From Bacteroidota bacterium (lineage in GTDB: Bacteria; Bacteroidota; Bacteroidia; Cytophagales; Spirosomataceae), in contig JAIUOF010000004.1 of assembly GCA_020161355.1 (NCBI GenBank), positions 186,001 to 250,000 of the forward strand: 64,000 nucleotides of DNA, in the 5' to 3' direction. Numbering within the stretch: position 1 is the stretch's first letter; every line of letters begins with the position of its first letter. Below, piece by piece: positions 16,702-26,280 of the stretch. The notes under the pieces are model-generated. The model worked only from the letters and a program-made list of their open reading frames with translations, was not told the origin of the DNA and did no database searches. The position numbers and the translations under genes are program-made.

Positions 16702-17917
16702 TCAAAATCACTTTTTGGCCACTTTTGTAGTCGATTACAAAACTTGCTTTGCCCCCCAATTCTATTTGGGAAGGTGTGCTCCCTTTTATTTTATATTTTT
16801 GTACCAAAGCCGGAAACTGACTGATAGGTTTTAAAATGGCTCCCTGAGCATCGATGGTTTTCAATCCGAAAAACACAGAAAGGTCGCCAATATCTTCTAT
16901 AACGCTGGTATGGGTATAATTCGTGGCTCGTGGGTTGTTTTTTTCATCAATATTTATCCCAAGATCCACCATATATTTACCACCGGAGCCTTCCATTTGT
17001 GCATTTTCAATTTTCAGGTCAAAAAGTGCTTTTTCGTTTTGAGGAATATTTTCGTAGTCCTGAAGGCTAAAATGCCCATAATTTTCCCGACTTATGGCCA
17101 AAAGAGCACTCAAAATGGCCACAAAATTCAATTTTCTGATTTCCTGTTTCTCAAGGTCTCCTACCAACCCGCCAGACTCGATTAGGATAAGGCTGCTGCC
17201 CCATTTTTGAATGTTGTCACCAAATGCCCGGGGTTCAAACTCATCGGAAAACCTGCCTATACCTCCCGGAATAAAATTTTGCAGTACTGCGTTGAGATGA
17301 CCAATGACCTGCCTTGACTTAATTCTCACTTCATTCCACTCGCGGGCTTCATTGTAGGCTGTTGCCAAAAACGAGACAGTGGCCTGTTTTGGGCTTATAC
17401 CCGCACTGTAGCGTGTACCCTGATCGTGCAGGTTAAACGAAAATTCAGGTTTGAGTTTTCCAACATTGTCTTTCAGAATACGGCTCTCGGGGCACTGCAG
17501 TCTGAGGGCATCACGGTTCATGTCAATACCCTGAGCAGTATAGCGGATAAACCTTTCGGCACCGTCAGGATTGAGCATTGGGATAAAATGCAATTGTAGA
17601 TTGGAAAGGATTTCTTCTTTTTCAGATTGAAAATCAACTCCTTTTTCTTTGAAAAAATTAAAAATATCAAAAATAGCCATAGTGGCCGTGGCTTCATTGC
17701 CATGCATCTGAGACCACAGAAGTATCTTTCGTTTCCCCTGCCCCAAGGCTACTTTTATGATTTCTCTGCCTTCATAGGAGTGTCCTACTACCATATTTTC
17801 AAAGGGTAGTTTCTGGATAAGGGGAAGGATATCTTTTTGTTTAAATCTCCTGATTTTCAGAGACTTTTCCTTATATTTTTCGAAACTATTGTAAAGACTT
17901 TCTTCGAAATTCTGCAT
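16682..17917 (-). CDS. M14 family zinc carboxypeptidase
   Basis: Metallocarboxypeptidase, 411 residues. Zinc ligands His72 and Glu75 (SQMHGNEA) and His164 (FNLHDQGT), substrate-binding MLNPDGAER and MNRDA, and catalytic Glu247 (LILIESGG) are all present. No signal peptide was recognised, so the location is uncertain. The start lies 9 bp after ftsI and the end overlaps the next gene by 20 bp, indicating one transcript with the cell-wall genes. That context makes peptidoglycan peptide or D-amino-acid trimming a reasonable guess. A ~120-residue C-terminal beta domain (residues 290-411) is of unknown role. Confidence 0.88.
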   Translation of the reverse strand: MQNFEESLYNSFEKYKEKSLKIRRFKQKDILPLIQKLPFENMVVGHSYEGREIIKVALGQGKRKILLWSQMHGNEATATMAIFDIFNFFKEKGVDFQSEKEEILSNLQLHFIPMLNPDGAERFIRYTAQGIDMNRDALRLQCPESRILKDNVGKLKPEFSFNLHDQGTRYSAGISPKQATVSFLATAYNEAREWNEVRIKSRQVIGHLNAVLQNFIPGGIGRFSDEFEPRAFGDNIQKWGSSLILIESGGLVGDLEKQEIRKLNFVAILSALLAISRENYGHFSLQDYENIPQNEKALFDLKIENAQMEGSGGKYMVDLGINIDEKNNPRATNYTHTSVIEDIGDLSVFFGLKTIDAQGAILKPISQFPALVQKYKIKGSTPSQIELGGKASFVIDYKSGQKVILNGKILD

Positions 17918-17926
17918 CCGGTTAGA

Positions 17927-20029
17927 TTACTTAAGTATCAAAGCTACTAAATTTTTATTTAGCAACTCATATGACTTCACTTTTCCAAAACCTGAATATT
18001 TCACCCGATAGCCTTTATTTTCAAGCAACGGAAGGGCATCCTTCAAGGTCAGGCCCACGATTGCTTCCATATTTTTATCGGGATTTTGCGACTTCCACGC
18101 TACCGAATCACGCCTGACGGGTTTCGGCACAGCGTATCCATCGCCTGCGGGTTGACTTTTGATGCCCAGTTTTTCTCCAATTAATTTTTGGTCCGAAACT
18201 TTTCCTGCATTCTGAAATTCAGCCAGCTTTTGGGTATCAGACTTTAAAACCAGCCTCCGATGCATGGATATGTCATAGGCAAAAATCTTGTCGGCAATCT
18301 GTCTGAAAACAGGAGCCGAAACATCAGCAGCGAAAAGATTATTTCCCACGGGCTCGTCAATTACCACAATGCACGAGTATTTGGGTTTGTTGGCCGGAAA
18401 ATATCCGATAAAAGAGGTATAATACAATCCTTTTCTGTAACCTCCGGCGGTACGTTTTTGAGAAGTTCCGGTTTTTCCGGCTATAGGGCAATTACCGGTT
18501 TTAATTCCTTTGGCTGTACCATTTTGTACTACTCCTTCCATCATTCTGTGAAGTTTCCTGATGGTATTTTCGGAGCAAATCGGCTCGTCAAGTTTACGGG
18601 CGTCAAAAGTTTCAATGGTCTTGGTACCTTTTCTTATTTCCTTCACAATAATTGGTTGCACCCAGTTACCATTGTTGGCGATGGCATTGTAGAAGGTCAG
18701 CATCTGGATTGGCGTCATTCTGGATTCATAACCAATTGACATCCAGGGCACAGTGGTACCACTAAAAGTGGAACTGGCCGAATTTTTTAACACCGGAATA
18801 GGTTCTCCTTTGAGTTGAAAACCCGATGCTTTGTCAAGTCGAAAATCTCTTAAAAACTTAAAATAATCTTCGGGACGATTAAACCCGAAGTGTTTTTTCA
18901 TGAGCTCATATATTCCGATGTTACATGACTGCTCAAAGACCTGTTGTACAGTGAGGTCTCCGTGCTCATGTGAGCAGGTAAATGGCACCCCGTTGTGTTT
19001 GATTTCACCGGTGCACGTCACCCCAAAGTCATCGGGCTTAAGATTGGTTTTTTCAAGTATGGCAGCCATAGAAGCCAATTTAAATGTGGAACCGGGGTCA
19101 GTACCTTCTTTTACCGCATAATTTTGATCTTCAACATACTGCAACACCCCATTTTCGTCGGTTTTTCGACTCAGATTGGCTATTGCCTTAACCTCACCAG
19201 TTTCAATTTCCATCACAACTGCGGTGCCATATTTTGCCTGCATTTTGATAACCTGCTGCCTGAGGGCATTTTCGACAATATCCTGAAAATTAACATCCAG
19301 CGTAGTGATTACGTCGAGGCCGGGTTCGGCATTGATATCCGACTCCAGATCAATGGGTTTCATATAACCTCCGGCGAGTCTCTCATAAAATCCTCTGCCA
19401 TCTTTACCACTCAGATAATTGTCAAAACTGGCCTCTATCCCAAAGTCCCCCACCCGATTGGTTTCCCGATCTAACTTCCCGACTGTACGCATGGCCAGAT
19501 TATTAAAAGGCAAAAACCTGAATTCTTCTTTTTCAAATCGGCCTCCACCTTTATTGGCTCCTTCTCTGAACAATGGAAATTTCTCAATGATCAATCTTTC
19601 AGTATGATCAATGCGGCGGTTACCTAAGGCAATAAATCGTGACTTTACTTTTCTTCCGTGGCTTATTTTTTCCTTGTATTCCAGATAGCTTTTATCTCCG
19701 AAAAAATCTGACAAAAGCATGGCCAGAGAGTCGATTTTGCTTTCGAAAAGTTCTTTTTTTGCTTGAAAAGGGTCAAAAACGACCTGATATTTTGGTACTG
19801 ATGTGGCCAAAAGACTCACGCCATCGGCAGCATAAATATTTCCACGAGTTGCCGGGATGGTTCGTTCTTTTTTCTGAATGTCCACCACCAAAGCCAATAG
19901 TTCTTTCTTTTTCTTGGTTTGGAGATAGACGATTTTGGCGGCTATCATGATACCCACCAATCCTAAACCCAGAATTGCCCAATAAGACCTCCTCCTGATC
20001 TGATCTTTTATATTGCTACCTTCTGCCAT
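17927..20029 (-). CDS. ftsI: Class B penicillin-binding protein with PASTA domain (FtsI/PBP2-like)
   Basis: Septal peptidoglycan transpeptidase, 700 residues. One N-terminal membrane segment (YWAILGLGLVGIMIAAKIVY), dimerisation domain, then the transpeptidase domain with SxxK in GSTFKLASM, SxN in FEQSCNIGI and KTG in AGKTGTSQKR. The C-terminal ~50 residues (AIVGLTLKDALPLLENKGY) form a single PASTA repeat. The gene follows the FtsL-like gene by 4 bp and precedes the M14 peptidase gene by 9 bp. FtsI rather than an elongation PBP2 is favoured by the rsmH-ftsL context. Confidence 0.95.
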   Translation of the reverse strand: MAEGSNIKDQIRRRSYWAILGLGLVGIMIAAKIVYLQTKKKKELLALVVDIQKKERTIPATRGNIYAADGVSLLATSVPKYQVVFDPFQAKKELFESKIDSLAMLLSDFFGDKSYLEYKEKISHGRKVKSRFIALGNRRIDHTERLIIEKFPLFREGANKGGGRFEKEEFRFLPFNNLAMRTVGKLDRETNRVGDFGIEASFDNYLSGKDGRGFYERLAGGYMKPIDLESDINAEPGLDVITTLDVNFQDIVENALRQQVIKMQAKYGTAVVMEIETGEVKAIANLSRKTDENGVLQYVEDQNYAVKEGTDPGSTFKLASMAAILEKTNLKPDDFGVTCTGEIKHNGVPFTCSHEHGDLTVQQVFEQSCNIGIYELMKKHFGFNRPEDYFKFLRDFRLDKASGFQLKGEPIPVLKNSASSTFSGTTVPWMSIGYESRMTPIQMLTFYNAIANNGNWVQPIIVKEIRKGTKTIETFDARKLDEPICSENTIRKLHRMMEGVVQNGTAKGIKTGNCPIAGKTGTSQKRTAGGYRKGLYYTSFIGYFPANKPKYSCIVVIDEPVGNNLFAADVSAPVFRQIADKIFAYDISMHRRLVLKSDTQKLAEFQNAGKVSDQKLIGEKLGIKSQPAGDGYAVPKPVRRDSVAWKSQNPDKNMEAIVGLTLKDALPLLENKGYRVKYSGFGKVKSYELLNKNLVALILK

Positions 20030-20033
20030 GGGT

Positions 20034-20417
20034 TTATTGTTTTTTAATTGCGATTTTTATGGGTGGTTCCTGGTTGGTTTTAAAACCCCGGCCCTCAAGT
20101 TTTTTTTCTACCTCAGACTGCTTGCTCGCAAACAGGTATTTTGATTTATGCGAAATAAATGCTGCTCTCTGCTCATTGAGTTGGGTGTCGGCTTTGTTAA
20201 GTTTCCTAATCAGACTGTCGAAATTGTGCTGAAAAAAAATATAAACCACCGTAAGACCCATAAGCCACAACACTTTTTTGAAGGTCCCCATCGAGATTTT
20301 TTCATCGATTTCAAGCTTTTGATTTACCCATCTGAAAGCCTGAGCAGTAAAATTAAATTTCTTTTTGCGAGAAGGTTCGGCAGCCGCCACCCTTCTTCTT
20401 GGAGCATTTTGAGGCAT
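20034..20417 (-). CDS. ftsL: FtsL-like division protein
   Basis: Small bitopic protein, 127 residues: basic N-terminus, one membrane segment (VLWLMGLTVVYIFF, about residues 49-62), and a short coiled coil (FDSLIRKLNKADTQLNEQR). This is the topology of FtsL, which with FtsB recruits FtsW/FtsI. Sequence similarity to Proteobacterial FtsL is not visible, so the call rests on shape and on its place between rsmH and ftsI, 4 bp before ftsI. In Bacteroidota proteins of this type are commonly annotated FtsL-like. Confidence 0.8.
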   Translation of the reverse strand: MPQNAPRRRVAAAEPSRKKKFNFTAQAFRWVNQKLEIDEKISMGTFKKVLWLMGLTVVYIFFQHNFDSLIRKLNKADTQLNEQRAAFISHKSKYLFASKQSEVEKKLEGRGFKTNQEPPIKIAIKKQ

Positions 20418-20565
20418 AATTTTGAGGTAATTTTTAGAAAAAGCACTATTTCGAAAAACTCCAGGCTCTTTACCCTGATATTTTCTTATTCAAAAATAAA
20501 AAGAATTTTCTCTGGATTTTGCTGAAAAAGATAAATTTTTCGGCAAAAACACAAAACAGAATTTT

Positions 20566-21528
20566 TTACGCTGATTTCTCGGCAATTCGGAGTTTGGCAC
20601 TTCTAGCCCTTGGATTTCTTGCGATTTCTTCGTCGTTGGCTTCTAAAGGCTTACGCGTAATAGAAGTCAATGGTTTTATTTCATGCCCAAACATGTCTTT
20701 TTCTACTTCGCCAAAAAATTTCCCGCTGCGGATAAAGTTTTTCACCGGCCGGTCTTCGAGCGAGTGGTATGACATGACCACGAGTCGTCCTCCGGGAGCC
20801 AACACCTCAGGAACTTGTAATAAAAATTCCTCGAGCACCTGCATTTCCTGATTTACTTCAATTCTCAAGGCCTGAAAAACCTGAGCGAAATATTTGTTCT
20901 CCTTACCTCTTGGAGCCAAAGGATTCAGGACGCTCTTGAGGTCAGCGATGGTGTTAATAGGGGTGCTATGCCTCTTGTTAACAATGGTTTGTGCAACTGA
21001 ACGGGCATTTTTCAACTCACCGTACATTCCGAATATCTTATGGAGTTGCTCTGCCGAATACTCATTGAGCACTTCGGCGGCGGTAAGCTCAGCAGTGGTG
21101 TTCATCCGCATATCGAGGGCTGCATCAAAGCGGGTAGAAAAACCTCTTTCCGGTGTGTCAATCTGGTGCGAGGAGATTCCTAAATCAGCAAGAATTCCAT
21201 CGACCTGAGCCACTCCATAGAGTTTAAGATATTTCTGAATATTTCTGAAATTGGCTCTGATAAAAGTAAAGTTATCTGATTTAATTTTTTCAGATTCCCG
21301 CTCAGCGTCCTCATCCTGGTCAAAGCTGTAAAGGTGCCCGGTGGTAAGTTTTGCCAAAATAGCTTTGGAGTGGCCACCACCACCAAATGTAACGTCCACA
21401 TATATGCCATCGGGCTTTATTGCAAGTCCTTCGAGGCATTCGGTAAGCATTACCGGCCAGTGATATTCGTAGTTTTCGGTCAATTTATTTTCCTGAAAAT
21501 GCGTTTCGTAACTCTTCTCGGTCATCAA
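20566..21528 (-). CDS. rsmH: 16S rRNA (cytosine-1402-N4)-methyltransferase
   Basis: SAM-dependent RNA methyltransferase MraW/RsmH acting on the ribosomal decoding centre, 320 residues. Seen: YHWPVMLTECLEGL opening, SAM loop DVTFGGGGHSKAIL, FDQDEDA, ILADLGISSHQID, FSTRFDAALDMRMN and the tail NPRARSAKLRIAEKSA. Either of two adjacent ATGs (21528, 21525) may be used. Its first ~14 codons overlap the end of murE by 44 bp, an unusually long overlap suggesting translational coupling. A 148-bp gap separates it from the ftsL-like gene. Confidence 0.97.
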   Translation of the reverse strand: MMTEKSYETHFQENKLTENYEYHWPVMLTECLEGLAIKPDGIYVDVTFGGGGHSKAILAKLTTGHLYSFDQDEDAERESEKIKSDNFTFIRANFRNIQKYLKLYGVAQVDGILADLGISSHQIDTPERGFSTRFDAALDMRMNTTAELTAAEVLNEYSAEQLHKIFGMYGELKNARSVAQTIVNKRHSTPINTIADLKSVLNPLAPRGKENKYFAQVFQALRIEVNQEMQVLEEFLLQVPEVLAPGGRLVVMSYHSLEDRPVKNFIRSGKFFGEVEKDMFGHEIKPLTSITRKPLEANDEEIARNPRARSAKLRIAEKSA

Positions 21529-22939
21529 AATGATGCTTTACGCCAGCGATATCCTGATAGGTCTCATGACCCTTCCCGGCTACCAGAATTATATCGTGAG
21601 GGCCGGCCATTTCAACAGCCTTTTTTATTGCTTCCCTGCGGTCGTTAATCTGTTCCACCTTTCTTCTTTGGGTGATTGTAACTCCTGCCTGCATATCTGC
21701 CAGAATATCTTCCGGGTTCTCATTTCTGGGGTTATCAGAAGTCAAAATCACTTTAGTCGAAAGCTCAGCAGCAATGCGGGCCATCAATGGTCTTTTGCCC
21801 TTGTCGCGGTTACCGCCGCAGCCCACTACCGTGATCACCTGCTGGTTATCATCCCGAAGGTCGTTGATTGTCTCCAGTACATTTTCGAGGGCATCAGGGG
21901 TATGGGCATAGTCCACAATACCCACGGTTTGGTCTGGTGCTACCACTTGTTCAAACCTTCCAGGGGGCGGCGTTAGCTCAGAAAGTATCGTGAGCACATT
22001 GTCAGAGTTTTCGCCCAAAAGCATGGCGGCACCATATACCGCCAACAGATTGTAAGCATTGAATTTGCCGATAAGCTTAAACCAAACTTCCAGACCATTG
22101 ATATCCATTTGGAGACCAAAAAGACCGCAATCAAGGATTTTCCCCTTAAAATTTCCGATATTTTTTAAGGAATATGATGACTTACTGGCTGCAGTATTTT
22201 GCAACATCACTTTGCCGTTTTTATCGTCGGCATTGGTAAGGGCAAAGGCCGTCTTGGGCAGCATATCGAAAAAGCCTTTTTTGGCTTTTATGTAATTGTC
22301 AAAAGTAAGGTGAAAATCGAGATGATCCTGGGTGATATTGGTAAAAATACCTCCTGAAAAACTCAAACCACTAACCCGGTGAAGCTCCACCGCATGTGAG
22401 CTCACTTCCATAAACACATACACGCAACCTTCTGAATGCATCTGAGCCAAAAGCTCATTGATTTTTACCGAATCGGGAGTGGTGTGCGTAGATGGAATGA
22501 CCCTGTCTTCAATCTGATTCTGAACCGTTGATAACAAACCACATTTATAGCCCAGTTTCCTGAATAAATTGAATAGTAAAGTGGCGATAGATGTCTTGCC
22601 ATTGGTACCGGTTACACCTACCAGGCTAAGCTTTTTAGAAGGATTACCATAAAAATTGGCAGCAGCAAAACCCATGGCCCGGGCAGCATTGGGCACCTGA
22701 ATATAACTTACTTCAGAATTAATTATTTCGGGGAGTTTTTCACACAAAATGGCTGAAGCACCTGCCTCAATGGCTTTTTCGATAAAATCATGTCCGTCAA
22801 CCCGCGTACCCTTGATGGCAACAAAGAGCGTTCCCGGCTCAATTTTTCTCGAGTCAAATTCTATTTTATTGATTTCGAGATCAGTACGTCCCGAGACCGT
22901 TTCCAGTGAAATGTTGTAAAGTATCTCGCTGAGAAGCAT
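21485..22939 (-). CDS. murE: UDP-MurNAc-tripeptide synthetase (meso-DAP adding)
   Basis: Adds the third stem amino acid to UDP-MurNAc-L-Ala-D-Glu. ATP loop GVTGTNGKTSIATLL, the FTNITQDHLDFH segment with carbamylated-lysine region, and TSDNPRNENP are present. DNPR is the signature for meso-diaminopimelate ligases, as opposed to lysine ligases. I place the start at ATG 22939 (MLLSEILYNISLETV), which matches family N-termini. The longer frame begins at 23023, and its 28 extra residues look non-coding. It is first in the operon, ahead of rsmH, the reverse of the usual order in which murE follows ftsI. Confidence 0.95.
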   Translation of the reverse strand: MLLSEILYNISLETVSGRTDLEINKIEFDSRKIEPGTLFVAIKGTRVDGHDFIEKAIEAGASAILCEKLPEIINSEVSYIQVPNAARAMGFAAANFYGNPSKKLSLVGVTGTNGKTSIATLLFNLFRKLGYKCGLLSTVQNQIEDRVIPSTHTTPDSVKINELLAQMHSEGCVYVFMEVSSHAVELHRVSGLSFSGGIFTNITQDHLDFHLTFDNYIKAKKGFFDMLPKTAFALTNADDKNGKVMLQNTAASKSSYSLKNIGNFKGKILDCGLFGLQMDINGLEVWFKLIGKFNAYNLLAVYGAAMLLGENSDNVLTILSELTPPPGRFEQVVAPDQTVGIVDYAHTPDALENVLETINDLRDDNQQVITVVGCGGNRDKGKRPLMARIAAELSTKVILTSDNPRNENPEDILADMQAGVTITQRRKVEQINDRREAIKKAVEMAGPHDIILVAGKGHETYQDIAGVKHHFDDREELRNAFSGK

Positions 22940-23023
22940 AAATTGGTATTTTTGTGTAAATATAGAGGGTAAGTGTAAAAGTTTTTTGCTGAGTTTTAGA
23001 GAATGTGTAAAATGGATTTCCAT

Positions 23024-23355
23024 TTTCCTAAATGTTAGGAAATATTATTGCTGCTAACATTCCTTTAACTTTTCTGTAGTTGGGGTTAAATTTTCATTGA
23101 ATCTCTCTAACTTTCTGAAAAATCAAATCCTTAAGTGGCGGAATTGTCTTGTCCGTTTTGTGAGACAAAGCACATACAAATTTGACTTTTATTGAAAGTA
23201 ATTTAGAAAAAAAAGTTCTGAAGTTATCCTTTTTTTGACGCATTTAAAACTGTTTTGAATTTAGATTTTTAAGCAACTTCTTCATAAAAGGTCATTCAAT
23301 AAAAATTCTTTCTGATTGATAGATTTCCTCATAAATTTGCGGAAAAAGCATTTTT
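23024..23355. other. Intergenic region between murE and the 23356 gene
   Basis: No gene seen in 332 bp. A short perfect inverted repeat, TTTCCTAA-N3-TTAGGAAA (23024-23042), lies about 85 bp upstream of the murE start and could be an operator. TAAATTTG at 23332-23339 is a possible -7 box for the plus-strand gene. Confidence 0.4.
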
Positions 23356-23775
23356 ATGAAACTAACCCTAAATTTATTCCTTCTAATATTTTTATCCATA
23401 CAAAGTTTTGCTGTAACCGTTGAGTCCAATCGATCTCAACAATTAGATTCTCTCATAAAAATTTCTGAAAAACAATCTGTAACCCAAAAAGCTCAAGCAA
23501 CCCCCAAAAAGCCTTACAACAAACTTGCAGTAATTGGATTTGGCTTATCAACTCTGGGAATAGTGGCCTTGCTGGCATTACTTTTTGCCGGAATTGCTAC
23601 CACCGGGAGTGCCCTTTTATCTTTAGCCGGACTGGTTTTGAGCATCGTAAGTTTATTTCAAATCAAAAAAAGAAAAGAAAGGGGCAAAGGACTGGCCATT
23701 ACCGGAATAGTATTTTCGATTCTTCCGTATTTGTTTTTATTGGCCATAGTACTCCTCTGGGTTGGGTTTTCGTGA
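23356..23775 (+). CDS. Small membrane protein, DUF4190-like
   Basis: 139 residues with an N-terminal signal peptide (SIQSFA), a ~30-residue polar linker, and three membrane segments: AVIGFGLSTLGIVALLALLFAG, ALLSLAGLVLSIVSLFQI and LAITGIVFSILPYLFLLAIVLLW. The block KRKERGKGLAITGIVF between the last two is typical of DUF4190-type proteins. Transcribed alone and convergent with the TonB receptor gene. Function unknown. Confidence 0.75.
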   Translation: MKLTLNLFLLIFLSIQSFAVTVESNRSQQLDSLIKISEKQSVTQKAQATPKKPYNKLAVIGFGLSTLGIVALLALLFAGIATTGSALLSLAGLVLSIVSLFQIKKRKERGKGLAITGIVFSILPYLFLLAIVLLWVGFS

Positions 23776-23807
23776 AGAAATAAATAAAGAACTTTTGATT
23801 GCCCCCC

Positions 23808-26183
23808 TCAAAAATCAAACTGAAAAGCCATTACCGGCACAAAACCGCTACTGCCATAAAAAATGCTGGTGGTATTGGTTTTTGCGTTGTAAGTGACCGA
23901 TGAAGCATTGATTCTGTTGAAGACATTCTGCACGTCGAGGCTGATGTTGCCGGCCAATTTTCGGGCATTGTATCTGAAGGCTATTCTGCCATCGAGTCGT
24001 CGGTAAGCAGGCACTTGCTCTGAGAAGTCGGCATTTTGCATTTCCACATACTGGCCTTTTTCTTTTGACTTTACCGGGTCATAAGGCGTATATCTGAAGC
24101 CCCCATTGAGCAAATACCTCGCCCCTAACTGCAAAATATTGCCATTTTTGAATGGAAATTCTTTTCCAAACGTAAACGAGGTTGTAAAGCCGGTATTAAA
24201 TCTGCTGTTTAAGGTAATATTGTTTGGGGTTTTGTAGGTAGAATTGAGCCAGGAGCCCGTCACCAAAAAATAATAAGAATTAGAAAAAAGCTTTTCCACT
24301 GCCACGTCGAGGCCATAGTTGGTGCCTGTCCCCTTGCTTTCGACTTTAAATGTCGGGAACTCCGAACTGTTGTTCAGCATCCAATAGTTGGATTTTGAAT
24401 TGGGCTCTACCGGCACATTTTTGAGGGTTTGATAATATCCCTCCACACTAAATCTGATCTTGGAGGCGGTATAAATATGGTATGACGCCACCAGATGGTT
24501 GGCTTTTAGCAGGTCGAGATTTTTGTTTACAAAAGCTCCTGTAGAATCTTTAAAATAATAGGCCATCAATGGCAATGCCCGGGCATGAATACCGTATGCC
24601 AGACTGATTCTGTGATTGATTTTGGGTAAAAACTGCACAGAAACCCGCGGCTCCAGAGAATGGGTATTATTGGCAAAAAAATGCAGATAATGATACCCAA
24701 AATTAAGGTGGATTTTTGGTGTGAGCTCGGAGTGAATCTGGGTGTATTGCTGAAACTGACCCGTAGTGCCACTTCCATCTACGGTTACGCTTCGTTGCTG
24801 CTGGTTTACATCAGAAAGGCTGGTGCGGCTTTTGGTATCTTTGAAAAAATTAAATCCGATGTAGTTTCCTATGATTCCTGTTTTCAAAGTGGTTTTTGTC
24901 GAAAGCTTGGTTTGATAAATCGCAGTGGCTACCAGTCGCTTATCTACATATTGTTGCGTATCAAACCGGTACCTTACATTTTTCAAATCCAGCGTATCGC
25001 TCATTCTTTTGATTTCACTACCTACCACAGCCACTACGGTCTTTAGGAAAGACTTTTGGTTCAAAAGGTAGGTCCAGGTATAACCAACCGCTCCCATGTT
25101 GGCCGGTTTTCTTCTGTCCTCCCACTGATTGGCTTCTCCAATCTTTCTGTTTTGTGCATCGGTGACCGGTTCATAATGCTCCTCACTCAAGCCTCCCATT
25201 CCGAAGAGCGTCTGAATACTTTTGTTGTTTTTACTTTTGAAAACCAGATTAAATGATAAATCCTGAAAATTATGGTTGACCCGCTCACCCACCAGATAAA
25301 TGCCCATACTGGTCAAAAGCCCCAAGGTGGAATACCGATAGTTGACCAGGTATGATGAGTTTCCTTTTTTAAACGGTCCTTCGGTAGAAAAATCAATGCC
25401 CAGCACGCCCAGTTTGAATCTGTTCTCACGTTTCTGATCATTCCCGTTTCTGAATCTCACATCAAAAACTCCCGAAAGTGCGTTGCCATATTCCGCTGCA
25501 AAACCACCTGTGGAGAAATCAGACTTAGCCACCAATTGCGACGAAAATACTGTCACCCCACCTCCCGAAGCCCCTATCAAAGCAAAATGGTTGGGGTTGG
25601 GGATGTCGATCCCTTCCAGCCTCCACAGAATTCCGATGGGAGAATTGCCTCTGACCACGATCTGGTTTTCACTGTCGTCCTGCCCTTTTTGTACACCCGG
25701 ATACGAAAGTGCCACCCTGCCGGGATCATTGATGCCGGCGGGCATTCGTTCAGTTTCTTCGGCTGTAAATGAGCGGGTGCTCACTACCGAAAGCTCATTG
25801 AGGGGTTCGTATGCATTTTTTGAGGCACTGATTACTACCTCTCCGGCTTGTATCGCTCCTTCCTTGAGCTCGATCGAAATAAAGAGCTCTTTAGTACTCT
25901 GGACAATAAAATCAGGCATTGTAAAAGACTCATATCCAACATATTGAGCCTTAAGTGAGCGTCGGCCCACGGGTACGCTTTTTAATACAAATTCCCCGTT
26001 TTCATTCGTAAAGGCAGCTATTTCGTTTTTTTCTAAAATGATAAAAACAGAGGCTCCAACCAAAGGTTGTCGGGTATTTTTGTCAACCACAGTGCCCCGC
26101 ACATTCTGGGTTTTTGATTGCGAAAATGACTTTTCGGCCAGGAAAAGAAAACATATAAATGCCAACAACAATGGTTTTTTCAT
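23808..26183 (-). CDS. TonB-dependent outer-membrane receptor
   Basis: 791-residue outer-membrane transporter: signal peptide (AEKSFSQ), N-terminal CarboxypepD_reg-like domain (VRGTVVDKNTRQPLVGASV, residues ~27-115), plug domain (RMPAGINDPGRVALSYPGVQ ... IVVRGNSP IGILWRLEGIDIPNPNH), then a long beta barrel ending in an aromatic residue (MAFQFDF). No SusD-like partner is adjacent, so it is not an obvious polysaccharide-utilisation SusC; a substrate cannot be deduced. It is divergent from the beta-helix lipoprotein gene (98 bp between the start codons), and the two might share regulation. Confidence 0.92.
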   Translation of the reverse strand: MKKPLLLAFICFLFLAEKSFSQSKTQNVRGTVVDKNTRQPLVGASVFIILEKNEIAAFTNENGEFVLKSVPVGRRSLKAQYVGYESFTMPDFIVQSTKELFISIELKEGAIQAGEVVISASKNAYEPLNELSVVSTRSFTAEETERMPAGINDPGRVALSYPGVQKGQDDSENQIVVRGNSPIGILWRLEGIDIPNPNHFALIGASGGGVTVFSSQLVAKSDFSTGGFAAEYGNALSGVFDVRFRNGNDQKRENRFKLGVLGIDFSTEGPFKKGNSSYLVNYRYSTLGLLTSMGIYLVGERVNHNFQDLSFNLVFKSKNNKSIQTLFGMGGLSEEHYEPVTDAQNRKIGEANQWEDRRKPANMGAVGYTWTYLLNQKSFLKTVVAVVGSEIKRMSDTLDLKNVRYRFDTQQYVDKRLVATAIYQTKLSTKTTLKTGIIGNYIGFNFFKDTKSRTSLSDVNQQQRSVTVDGSGTTGQFQQYTQIHSELTPKIHLNFGYHYLHFFANNTHSLEPRVSVQFLPKINHRISLAYGIHARALPLMAYYFKDSTGAFVNKNLDLLKANHLVASYHIYTASKIRFSVEGYYQTLKNVPVEPNSKSNYWMLNNSSEFPTFKVESKGTGTNYGLDVAVEKLFSNSYYFLVTGSWLNSTYKTPNNITLNSRFNTGFTTSFTFGKEFPFKNGNILQLGARYLLNGGFRYTPYDPVKSKEKGQYVEMQNADFSEQVPAYRRLDGRIAFRYNARKLAGNISLDVQNVFNRINASSVTYNAKTNTTSIFYGSSGFVPVMAFQFDF

Positions 26184-26280
26184 AGGATAGGGTAAATACG
26201 AATCCTAAAATAAGTCAATTTTTTTTCAAAATATTTCAAATTTTTTGTTGATTCGTGTTTTCATTCAAACAAACCCTAAC

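Noticed and set aside
18260..18739. 159-residue open frame antisense to ftsI
   Set aside because: It lies entirely inside a conserved transpeptidase gene and shows no family features.
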